In this document: in pieces, positions 8,056 to 14,383 of the stretch
Layout: each line of letters begins with the position of its first letter
Position numbering within the stretch: position 1 is the first letter of the stretch
Assembly: GCA_019112825.1 (NCBI GenBank)
Contig: DXIP01000015.1
Coordinates: forward strand, 1-30,287
Length of the DNA stretch: 30,287 nt
Direction: 5' to 3'
Source of the DNA: Alistipes excrementigallinarum
GTDB taxonomy: Bacteria > Bacteroidota > Bacteroidia > Bacteroidales > Rikenellaceae
Notes under the pieces: generated by a model
Told to the model about the DNA's origin: nothing
Databases searched by the model: none
What the model saw: the letters and a program-made list of their open reading frames with translations, nothing else
Made by a program: the position numbers and the translations under genes

Positions 8056-8823
8056 CTACGGGGTGAAGCCGAAGAATTCGTAGTTGGTCACCCGCAGCGC
8101 AAATTCACCGTTGAAATAATCGACAATTCCGCACAGCGAGCCTTTGCCCTTGGGCAGAGGCTCGCCTGCGTAGTGGGCGCTGCCGAGCGTGCGGACGCGG
8201 AAGGTGGCCCCCGTGGAGTCGACGATGGTGCGCTCCGTGGTGAGCCGCTTGCCGCTCAGCGGGTCGATGTCGCACCAGGTGCCCTGCGTGGTGAAGCGCA
8301 CCTGGTCGAAGCGGACGTAGGTGTCGACGTCGCGCAGCGAAATCTCGGAGATGGAGCGGCGGACGAAGTCGCGTTGCAGCGTTCCGCCGTCGTTGCACCG
8401 CAGGTAGTGGGAGAGCTCCCGCGCGGGGATGCGGTCGACGGCATAGTCGCCCCGGGGCGGGGCGCCGAGCTGGATTTTCCCGCCGTAGTCGCCCAGCGCC
8501 AGACCGTTGCAGTAGAGCGTGAGGTTGGCCCCGAGCGGATAGTCGCGGTAGAGGTCCGCGGCGTCGACGGCCACCTCGATTCCGCCGCTTGCGTCGGCTA
8601 CGACCAGCGTGCGGTCGAACTCTCCGTAGTGGTCGTTGGCCGTGACGACGCACCGCAGCCGGATGTCGCGCGTGAGCGTCACGCTCGCTTTGGTGCAGAG
8701 CGACTTCAGATGGGCGATGCTCATGAACACGGCGTCGGGCCCGGGCATGTAGCCGGGCTCGTCCGCCTCGTCGCAGCTTCCGGCCCAGAGGAGACTAATG
8801 AACAACAAGACAGTCGGTTTCAT
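8056..8823 (-). CDS. DUF5689-domain lipoprotein, second of a pair
   Basis: A 255-residue exported protein with a lipoprotein-type signal (MKPTVLLFISLLWAGSC, Cys17). The acidic run DEADE after the Cys resembles the Bacteroidota signal for surface display. The body matches the DUF5689 pattern: TLTRDIRLRCVVTANDHYGEFDRTLVV and then GGIEVAVD, an OB-fold-like beta domain of unknown function. It is a clear paralogue of the gene just upstream, sharing the order EDIR/RDIR - V(V/G)T - YRTL/DRTL - YPxG - ISEIS/ISELT - VDSTGATFRVRT/ADASGRTLRTYV. Its ATG lies inside that gene (29-bp overlap), so translation is probably coupled. No enzymatic motif was recognised. Together they form the tail of the serB unit. 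Confidence 0.85.
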   Translation of the reverse strand: MKPTVLLFISLLWAGSCDEADEPGYMPGPDAVFMSIAHLKSLCTKASVTLTRDIRLRCVVTANDHYGEFDRTLVVADASGGIEVAVDAADLYRDYPLGANLTLYCNGLALGDYGGKIQLGAPPRGDYAVDRIPARELSHYLRCNDGGTLQRDFVRRSISEISLRDVDTYVRFDQVRFTTQGTWCDIDPLSGKRLTTERTIVDSTGATFRVRTLGSAHYAGEPLPKGKGSLCGIVDYFNGEFALRVTNYEFFGFTP

Positions 8824-9577
8824 ACCTCATCTTAAGCATGTACCGGTCCGAGGAGGAGCCTTCGAGCTGCAGGATGCCGGTCAGCGTGACCTCGCCGGTC
8901 GGAATCGGAGCGTCGGCAAAGTCGGCATAGGCGCGGACGTAGGTGCGGAGCGTGCGGCCCGACGCATCGGCAAACGTATGGTAGCCGCTCCACGTCTCGG
9001 GAGCAGGCTCCCCGTCGTCGGGACGGAGTTGCAGCGCCTCGATGCGGACCAGCGTGCCGCACCGTTCGGGCGTGAGTTCGGAGATGTGCAGAAGGGTGGG
9101 TTCGACGCTCTGCCCGCCGTCGAGGCGGACGATGGCGGCGTCGGCTGCGGGGCGCGAGCCGAGGTAGCCGGTCGCATATCCGCTGCCGGGTTCGGCGCGG
9201 GTGCCGGCCTGGAGCACCCCGTACTGGAGTCCGAGCGTCAGGCCGCGCAGCCGCACCATGAGGCGGCTTCCGGGCGGGTAGTCGTTGTGCAGGTGGTCCA
9301 GCCCGACCATCACCTCGAGGGCGGCACCCGCCTGCTCGATGCAGAGCGTGCGGTAGAAGTTGCCGGCGCGGTCGCTCGTCGTGACGTACCCCACGACGCG
9401 GATATCCTCCTCGACCAGGGTCGGGCGGCCCGTGTAGCGTGCGCGCAGTTCCGAAAGAGGGGTGTTGCCCTCCTCGGCCGCGGCGCCGCCGGCCGCTTCG
9501 GAGAAGTGCGAATCATAACAGCCGCCCGCGGAGAGTAGAGTGGCGAGCAGCAGCGCTGTGATGTCCCGGCGTGCCAT
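8795..9577 (-). CDS. DUF5689-domain lipoprotein, first of a pair
   Basis: A 260-residue exported protein beginning MARRDITALLLATLLSAGGC; the Cys at residue 20 could be lipidated, though the lipobox (AGGC) is weak. After a low-complexity linker rich in Ala/Gly/Glu comes the DUF5689 core (LVEEDIRVVGYVTTSDRAG and so on), then a second beta-rich half containing ISELTPERCGTLVRIEAL. Function is unknown; the family occurs as Bacteroidota envelope lipoproteins. The ATG at 9577 lies 2 bases after the serB stop. A GTG at 9583 would overlap the stop by 4 bases and is an equally possible start. It overlaps the next DUF5689 gene by 29 bp. I see duplication followed by divergence of the pair. Confidence 0.82.
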   Translation of the reverse strand: MARRDITALLLATLLSAGGCYDSHFSEAAGGAAAEEGNTPLSELRARYTGRPTLVEEDIRVVGYVTTSDRAGNFYRTLCIEQAGAALEVMVGLDHLHNDYPPGSRLMVRLRGLTLGLQYGVLQAGTRAEPGSGYATGYLGSRPAADAAIVRLDGGQSVEPTLLHISELTPERCGTLVRIEALQLRPDDGEPAPETWSGYHTFADASGRTLRTYVRAYADFADAPIPTGEVTLTGILQLEGSSSDRYMLKMRYETDCLVVH

Positions 9578-9579
9578 GG

Positions 9580-10803
9580 TCACTCTTCGATGCGGGAGTC
9601 CTTCAGACCGAGGAAGTAGAGGATGCCGTCCAGACCGATGGTCGAGATGGACTGGCGGGCCGTCGCCTTAACCTTGGGCTTGGCGTGGAAGGCGATGCCC
9701 AGACCCGCCAGGTTGAGCATCGGCAGGTCGTTGGCTCCGTCGCCCACGGCCACCGACTGGGCGATGTTGATTTTCTCGAACTGGCAGAGCAGCCGCAGCA
9801 GCTCGGCCTTGCGGCGTCCGTCGACGATTTCGCCCGCATAGCGGCCCGTGAGCTTGCCGTCGGCGATTTCCAGCTCGTTGGCATAGACGTAGTCGAAGCC
9901 GTACTTCTGGCGCAGGTAGTTGCCGAAGTAGGTGAAGCCGCCCGAGAGGATGGCCGTCTTGTAGCCCACGCGCTTGAGGATGGTCATCATGCGTTCGAGC
10001 CCCTCGGTGATGGGCAGGTGGGTGGCGATGTCCTCCATGACCGAGACGTCGAGCCCGCGCAGCAGCGCCACGCGCCGCGTGAAGCTCTCGCGGAAGTCGA
10101 TTTCGCCCCGCATGGCGCTCTCGGTTATGGCACGAACCTTGTCGCCCACACCTGCGCGGTCGGCCAGCTCGTCGATGACCTCCGTCTCGATGAGCGTCGA
10201 ATCCATGTCGAAGCAGATGAGACGGCGGCTGCGGCGGTAGATGTCGTCCTTCTGGAACGAGACGTCGAGCCCGATTTCCGAGAGGTTCATGAAGCGCTCC
10301 TGCATGGTGCTCTTCTGCTCGTCGGTGAGCGAGCCGCGCACCGAGAGCTCGATGCACGACTTGGCGGCGCGGTCGTCGCGTTCGAGGGGCATGCGGCCCG
10401 TCAGGCGCTTGATGGCGTCGATGTTGAGCCCCTGCTCGGCCACCACCTTCGTCACCTCGGCAATGTGGCGCGCCGTGACGGTGCGGCCCAGCAGCGTGAT
10501 GATGTAGCGGTTTTTGCCCTGACGGCTCACCCAGTCGTTGTACTTCTCCTCGGAAATCGGCGTGAAACGAATCATGACGCCCAGCTCCGAGCTCTTGAAG
10601 AGCAGCTCCTTCATGATGTTGCCCGACTTGTCGGAGGTGGTCATGAAGAGGATGCCCAGCGTGAGCGACTGGTGGATGTTGGCCTGTCCGATGTCGAGAA
10701 TGAAGGCATCGTAGCGGGCGAGGATTTCGGTCAGGGAGGAGGTCATGCCCGGCTTGTCTTCGCCGGAGATGTTTATCTGGATGATTTCCACGTTGTTCTT
10801 CAT
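9580..10803 (-). CDS. serB: Phosphoserine phosphatase with N-terminal ACT domains
   Basis: A 407-residue cytoplasmic enzyme that hydrolyses O-phosphoserine to serine, the last step of serine synthesis. Two ACT-like regulatory domains occupy roughly residues 1-85 and 98-180. The HAD catalytic domain follows, with DMDST at residues 199-203 (nucleophile Asp199, acid/base Asp201), motif II SGGFTYF, and the Lys and GDGANDLPML of motifs III/IV. The length agrees with the ACT-SerB type common in Bacteroidota. It is first in a minus-strand unit with two DUF5689 lipoprotein genes, and is divergent from the mscS-type gene. A -7 element TAACTTTG lies 33 bases upstream. Confidence 0.97.
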   Translation of the reverse strand: MKNNVEIIQINISGEDKPGMTSSLTEILARYDAFILDIGQANIHQSLTLGILFMTTSDKSGNIMKELLFKSSELGVMIRFTPISEEKYNDWVSRQGKNRYIITLLGRTVTARHIAEVTKVVAEQGLNIDAIKRLTGRMPLERDDRAAKSCIELSVRGSLTDEQKSTMQERFMNLSEIGLDVSFQKDDIYRRSRRLICFDMDSTLIETEVIDELADRAGVGDKVRAITESAMRGEIDFRESFTRRVALLRGLDVSVMEDIATHLPITEGLERMMTILKRVGYKTAILSGGFTYFGNYLRQKYGFDYVYANELEIADGKLTGRYAGEIVDGRRKAELLRLLCQFEKINIAQSVAVGDGANDLPMLNLAGLGIAFHAKPKVKATARQSISTIGLDGILYFLGLKDSRIEE

Positions 10804-10835
10804 CGTAAGTGAGGGCTTTTACCGTAAATTTGAAA

Positions 10836-10843
10836 CAAAGTTA
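10836..10843 (-). promoter_or_regulatory. -7 element TAACTTTG of serB
   Basis: A TAnnTTTG match on the minus strand within an AT-rich divergent intergenic region (10804-10905). No clear -33 partner is visible. Confidence 0.6.
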
Positions 10844-10864
10844 GTAAAATATCTGTTTTTTGGC

Positions 10865-10872
10865 TATTTTTG
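10865..10872 (+). promoter_or_regulatory. -7 element TATTTTTG and strong RBS of the MscS gene
   Basis: A TAnnTTTG match 33 bases before the ATG at 10906. It excludes a TTG start at 10870, which lies inside the element. A real Shine-Dalgarno, GGGAGGA at 10891-10897, precedes the ATG by 8 bases; such sites are rare in this window. Confidence 0.65.
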
Positions 10873-10905
10873 TCCGCACAAACTTTTTTCGGGAGGATAC
10901 GACTC

Positions 10906-11835
10906 ATGTGGCCACTCTTCAACATATTCACGGCCGTGGCGGCTGAAACGCCCGCCCCGCTCATGCTGCCCGACAGCGTGCAGAAGGCCCGCTTTGCGGA
11001 GACGGTCCGCAGGCTGGCCGACTTCGACTTCGACGAGTTCCTGCGCAACATGGCCTCCGAGATGCTGTGGGTGGCCATCAAGATTGTCATCGCGCTGGCC
11101 ATCTACTTCATCGGGCGCTGGATTGTGCGCCGGCTGGTGAAGCTGCTCGACGCCGCCTTCGAGCGCCGCAAGGTCGACGTCTCGCTGCGGATGTTCCTCC
11201 GCAAGACCGTGCGCGTCGTCTTCACGCTCATCCTGGTGATGATTGTCGTCCAGACGCTCGGCGTCAACGTCACCTCGCTCATCGCCCTCTTCTCGGCCGC
11301 CACGCTGGCCATCGGTATGGCCCTCAGCGGCACGGCCCAGAACTTCGCCGGCGGCGTGATGATTCTGCTGATGAAGCCCTACCGCGTGGGCGACTATATC
11401 TCGGCGCAGGGGCAGTCGGGCACGGTGCGCGAAATCAAGCTCTTCTCGACGGTCATCGCCACCAACGACAACCAGATTATCTACATTCCCAACAACTCCA
11501 TCGCCACGGCCATCATCGACAACTACTCGACGGCCGACCGGCGGCGCGTCGACTGGACCATCGGCATCTCCTACGGCGACGACGTGGATGTGGCGCGTAA
11601 GGCGATTCTCGAGATTCTGGCCGCCGACGAGCGGGTGCTTCGCGAGCCTGCGCCCGTGGTGTGGGTTGCGGCGCTGGCCGACAGTTCGGTGAACCTTACG
11701 GTGCGGGCCTGGACGCTCAACGCCGACTACTGGAGTGTCTTCTACGAAAACAACGAACGATTCTACAAGCAGCTGCCCCGGCACGGGGTCAGCTTCCCCT
11801 TTCCGCAGATGGATGTGCACGTGAAAAAGGAGTAG
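10906..11835 (+). CDS. MscS-family mechanosensitive ion channel
   Basis: A 309-residue small-conductance mechanosensitive channel that would release solutes on hypo-osmotic shock. It has an N-terminal hydrophobic stretch (possibly a signal or TM0), then TM helices around residues 50-70 and 95-115. The pore helix follows in the conserved TLAIGMALSGTAQNFAGGVMILLMKPYRVGDYI, then the beta domain IYIPNNSIATAIIDNYS and a C-terminal alpha/beta cage domain. The length is close to classic MscS (286 in E. coli). The ATG at 10906 is supported by the RBS and promoter. It may be cotranscribed with the following lipoprotein and DUF5606 genes (gaps of 53 and 46 bp). Confidence 0.93.
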   Translation: MWPLFNIFTAVAAETPAPLMLPDSVQKARFAETVRRLADFDFDEFLRNMASEMLWVAIKIVIALAIYFIGRWIVRRLVKLLDAAFERRKVDVSLRMFLRKTVRVVFTLILVMIVVQTLGVNVTSLIALFSAATLAIGMALSGTAQNFAGGVMILLMKPYRVGDYISAQGQSGTVREIKLFSTVIATNDNQIIYIPNNSIATAIIDNYSTADRRRVDWTIGISYGDDVDVARKAILEILAADERVLREPAPVVWVAALADSSVNLTVRAWTLNADYWSVFYENNERFYKQLPRHGVSFPFPQMDVHVKKE

Positions 11836-11888
11836 AGCTCCCAAGCGTAAAGTCAAACCATTTTTTAATTAAACTCAAATTTATTCCT

Positions 11889-12419
11889 ATGAAAAAAATG
11901 CTGTTTTTGGCGCTCGTCGCCATGACCGTCGCCACGATGACGGCCTGCAACAAGGAGCATCAGAGCGGTCTTGAATATCAGACGCCTACCGACATCGAAG
12001 GCATCGTCTTCTGGTCGAAGGGCAAGAACCCCTCGTCGCCCATTGCGGCCGACCAGCCCGTGGTGGTCAACGCCACGCTCTCGAACCCCTACCGCCTCTA
12101 CCTCGCGCTGATTCGCTATACGGTCGACCAGAGCGCGGTGACCACCCCCAGCGAGGATTACGAGCCCGGAGTTGAACGGACCGCCTCGGAGGTGGAATAC
12201 GAGCACGACCGTCTGCAGACGCGCGCCATCTACCAGGGCGAGATTCCCAAGCAGCCCGTGGGGTCGAAGGTCTCCTTCTACATCTGGACCATCAGCCCGT
12301 TCGGCGTGGTGTCGTACAGCTTCCCCCAGGAGTATACGGTGACGGTCGAGAGCAACGGCACCGGCGGCCTCGAACCGGAGCCCGAACCCGAGCCCGAACC
12401 CGAGCAGCCCGGCGAGTAA
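11889..12419 (+). CDS. Hypothetical lipoprotein with Glu-Pro tail
   Basis: A 176-residue exported protein of unknown function. MKKMLFLALVAMTVATMTAC is a lipoprotein signal with Cys20. The middle (residues 35-155) is rich in beta-strand patterns (VVVNATLS, KVSFYIWTISPFGVV, EYTVTVES) and may be an immunoglobulin-like sandwich; that is my inference. The last 18 residues are an acidic (E-P)n run encoded by a 12-bp microsatellite (12372-12406). The ATG at 11889 is preceded by an AT-rich leader rather than a Shine-Dalgarno, typical of the phylum. It sits between the MscS and DUF5606 genes on the same strand. Confidence 0.8.
   Translation: MKKMLFLALVAMTVATMTACNKEHQSGLEYQTPTDIEGIVFWSKGKNPSSPIAADQPVVVNATLSNPYRLYLALIRYTVDQSAVTTPSEDYEPGVERTASEVEYEHDRLQTRAIYQGEIPKQPVGSKVSFYIWTISPFGVVSYSFPQEYTVTVESNGTGGLEPEPEPEPEPEQPGE
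12378..12404 (+). repeat. 12-bp coding microsatellite (Glu-Pro)
   Basis: The unit GAGCCCGAACCC is repeated about two and a quarter times in frame at the 3' end of the lipoprotein gene and encodes alternating Glu and Pro. Unit loss or gain would keep the frame. Confidence 0.8.
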
Positions 12420-12465
12420 CGCCCATGATTGCGAAAACTTCTAATCACAACTTTTTTTATACACT

Positions 12466-12885
12466 ATGGAACTGAAGGATATTCTGGCCATTTCGGGTCA
12501 GCCCGGACTCTACAAATACGTGGCCCAGTCCACGCGCGGCGTGATTGTCGAGTCGCTGCTCGACGGCAAGCGTTCGAACGCGTCGGCCTCGTCGCGTGTG
12601 AGCGCGCTGACCGAGATTTCGATGTTCACCGAGGGCGACGATATTCCGCTGGCCGAGGTCTTTACCCGGATTTATGCCCATACGGGCGGCAAACAGGCCA
12701 TCAGCCACCGCGAATCGCCCGAAGCACTCAAGGCCTTCTTCGCCGAGGTGCTTCCCGAATACGACCGCGAGCGGGTGCACCTCTCCGACATCAAGAAGTG
12801 CATCTCGTGGTACAACATTCTGGTTGGCGCCGGCTTCACGGAGTTCAAGCTCCCCGAGCAGGAGAACGGCGAAGAGCAGAAGTAG
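12466..12885 (+). CDS. DUF5606-family protein
   Basis: A 139-residue cytoplasmic protein starting MELKDILAISGQPGLYKYVA, the signature N-terminus of DUF5606, a small Bacteroidota family of unknown function. The N-terminal ~60 residues (GLYKYVAQSTRGVIVESLLDGKR, then SASSRVSALTEISMFT) suggest a small beta-barrel. The C-terminal half is helical (SPEALKAFFAEVLPEYDRERVHLSDIKKCISWYNIL) and ends in an acidic tail. No signal peptide or membrane segment. It is 46 bp after the lipoprotein gene and followed by a strong terminator, so it is likely last in the mscS unit. Confidence 0.88.
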   Translation: MELKDILAISGQPGLYKYVAQSTRGVIVESLLDGKRSNASASSRVSALTEISMFTEGDDIPLAEVFTRIYAHTGGKQAISHRESPEALKAFFAEVLPEYDRERVHLSDIKKCISWYNILVGAGFTEFKLPEQENGEEQK

Positions 12886-12910
12886 GGCGGATGTATCCCT
12901 GCAAAGAGCT

Positions 12911-12939
12911 CCCGCACCCCACGGTGCGGGACTTTTTTG
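12911..12939 (+). terminator. Terminator after the DUF5606 gene
   Basis: CCCGCACC (12911-12918) pairs with GGTGCGGG (12923-12930) across a 4-base loop, followed by ACTTTTTTG. Confidence 0.9.
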
Positions 12940-13025
12940 TTGTACGGGACAGACCGCAGGCGTCCGGCGGCGATACGTTTGTATGAATTTTGCGCTGCGG
13001 AGGAGCACGAAGCCCCGCGATTGCT

Positions 13026-13033
13026 TATCTTTG
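13026..13033 (+). promoter_or_regulatory. -7 element TATCTTTG of mgsA
   Basis: A perfect -7 match. The mgsA start lies about 117 bases downstream, giving an unusually long leader for this window. The leader holds a 7-bp hairpin GCGGGCG/CGCCCGC (13052-13058 and 13063-13069). Confidence 0.65.
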
Positions 13034-13051
13034 CAGATGGTTCGCTGCCGT

Positions 13052-13069
13052 GCGGGCGCTGTCGCCCGC
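13052..13069 (+). promoter_or_regulatory. Hairpin in the mgsA leader
   Basis: Perfect 7-bp GC stem with a 4-base CTGT loop in the predicted 5' UTR. There is no T run, so it is not a terminator. A role in mRNA stability or translation control is possible but unproven. Confidence 0.5.
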
Positions 13070-13150
13070 GTGCGGCTGAGCGCGGACCGAACGAACTGAT
13101 GTGAATTCCGCGTGAGCCTCCCGGCTCCGCACAACAAGAGCATGAGCCCT

Positions 13151-13636
13151 ATGGAGAAGAAGAAAAAGGTATTGGCGCTGGTCGCGCACGACAACATGAA
13201 ACGCGACCTGGCGGAGTGGGTGGATTGGAACTCCGGAAAGTTGAGCGAGCATCACCTCGTCTGCACCGGAACGACGGGCAAGATGGTGGAGCGGACGCTT
13301 CTGGACCATCAGTGGGAGCATGGTGACGAGACCGAGCGGACGCGGCTCCACATCACGCTGCTCAAGTCGGGCCCGCTGGGTGGTGACCAGCAGTTGGGGT
13401 CGCTCATTGCCGACGGGAAAATCAATGCGCTGATTTTCTTCTGGGACCCGATGTCGGCCCAGCCGCACGATGTCGACGTCAAGGCGCTGCTGCGTCTGGC
13501 GACGCTCTACAACGTGCCGACGGCCATCAACCGCTCGTCGGCCGACTTCCTCATCTCGTCGCCCCTGTTCGAGGACGACGACTACTGCCCCGTGGTGAAG
13601 GACTACCGCGAATATGTGGAGCGGGTGCTGAAGTAG
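13151..13636 (+). CDS. mgsA: Methylglyoxal synthase
   Basis: A 161-residue cytoplasmic enzyme converting dihydroxyacetone phosphate to methylglyoxal and phosphate, a glycolytic bypass used under phosphate limitation or sugar-phosphate stress. The family core is complete: ALVAHDNMKRDL, the phosphate-binding LVCTGTTGKMV, GPLGGDQQLGSLIADGKI with the catalytic Asp, FFWDPMSAQPHDVDVKALLRLA, and NVPTAINRSSADFLISS. Starts at 13142 and 13151 are both possible; I chose 13151 (MEKKKKVLALVAHD), which best matches family N-termini. It is monocistronic between terminators. Confidence 0.95.
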   Translation: MEKKKKVLALVAHDNMKRDLAEWVDWNSGKLSEHHLVCTGTTGKMVERTLLDHQWEHGDETERTRLHITLLKSGPLGGDQQLGSLIADGKINALIFFWDPMSAQPHDVDVKALLRLATLYNVPTAINRSSADFLISSPLFEDDDYCPVVKDYREYVERVLK

Positions 13637-13651
13637 GCGGGGGAGCGCCCG

Positions 13652-13689
13652 GCGCATCCCGCAACGCGCATCCCGCATCCCGCAACGCG
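13652..13689. repeat. Short direct repeat after mgsA
   Basis: CGCATCCCGCAACGCG occurs at 13653-13668 and 13674-13689, with a partial CGCATCC copy between. Confidence 0.7.
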
Positions 13690-13716
13690 TCATTGCGCGA
13701 GGCAACCGGCCATGGA

Positions 13717-13750
13717 GAAGGCCGTACCGGTGTCCGGTACGGCCTTCTTT
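13717..13750 (+). terminator. Terminator after mgsA
   Basis: A 14-bp perfect stem (13717-13730 with 13734-13747, core GGCCGTACCGG) closes on a 3-base loop and is followed by a short T-rich tail. It separates mgsA from the convergent S41 remnant. Confidence 0.85.
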
Positions 13751-13778
13751 GCGTAGGGAGCCTGCAGCCGCCTGCCGC

Positions 13779-14226
13779 TCAGCGGCCGTTGCGCTCGCGG
13801 ATGATGGCCAGCAGGCGGTCGAGCTGGCCGTCGCGCCCCGAGAGGTACTCCGCGGCGATGCACGGGATGGGGATGTCGGGCTGCACGACCCCGTCGACGG
13901 CGCGCGTACGCTCATCGATGCGCACCATCGAGACGGCCCCCTGGTAGAGGTTCGTCGGAAGGAGGAGGCCTCCGTCGACCACCTCGCCGTACTTGAGGGC
14001 GTTGTGCCGCAGCGGCTCGCCGGCCAGCAGGGCGGCGCCGTGGTACTGGAGCATGTTGACGAACGAGGCGGCAATCGAGCCCGTGTCGCGTCCGACGAGC
14101 ACGTAGAACCGGAGCCCGTCGACATGCATCGCGGGGATGGTCGGGAACGTCGGGAGCTGCCGCAAGGAGCAGCGGAAGAAACAGGGCCGCAAGGAGCAGC
14201 GTCTGACGGAGCGGGTTTCGCTCCAT
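13779..14226 (-). pseudogene. Remnant of a secreted S41-type peptidase, frameshifted
   Basis: From an ATG at 14226 one frame encodes a convincing signal peptide (MERNPLRQTLLLAALFLPLL). That frame then becomes non-coding in character (Arg/Pro-rich). A second frame takes over with MHVDGLRFYVLVGRDTGSIAASF from about 14129, continues through LLAGEPLRHNALKYGEVV, LLLPTNLYQGAVSM and VVQPDIPIP, and stops at 13779. This resembles the C-terminal third of the S41 protease domain; the Ser in RDTGSIAASF is at the position of the catalytic Ser. The region that should precede it (PDZ and N-terminal protease parts, some 250 or more residues) is missing. I read this as an internal deletion plus a one-base frameshift. 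A 116-residue product from 14129 cannot be ruled out. It lies downstream of dusB on the same strand. Confidence 0.65.
14159..14200. repeat. 15-bp direct repeat in the signal-peptide region
   Basis: GCCGCAAGGAGCAGC occurs at 14159-14173 and 14186-14200 (27-bp period). It encodes the duplicated LLLAA of the remnant's signal peptide, and the reading frame is lost just beyond it. Confidence 0.75.
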
Positions 14227-14324
14227 GGTTCAGCGGGTTGGTTACTCTTCTTAAACGGTTCCGAAGAGCCGAATCGTATCCCGCCGGACCGCTTTTTTTG
14301 TTTTTTCGGACGGCTTTTTCGGGC

Positions 14325-14372
14325 GGTTCCTCCTCCGCCCGGTTCCTCCTCCGCCCGGTTCCTCCTCCGCGG
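14325..14372. repeat. 16-bp tandem repeat, three copies
   Basis: The unit GGTTCCTCCTCCGCCC is perfect at 14325-14340 and 14341-14356 and nearly so at 14357-14372. It lies 11 bases beyond the dusB stop, next to T7 and T6 runs at 14292-14306. Confidence 0.9.
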
Positions 14373-14383
14373 CCCGGCGAAGG

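Noticed and set aside
13037..13099. A 20-codon open frame in the mgsA leader, a possible leader peptide
   Set aside because: Its ATG is only 3 bases after the -7 element, closer than transcription is likely to start, and the peptide has no run of a regulatory amino acid.
14281..14326. T7 and T6 runs flanked by CGGAC/CCGGAC words as a terminator for dusB
   Set aside because: dusB is read from the minus strand, where these become A runs. The stem is imperfect, so no terminator is claimed.
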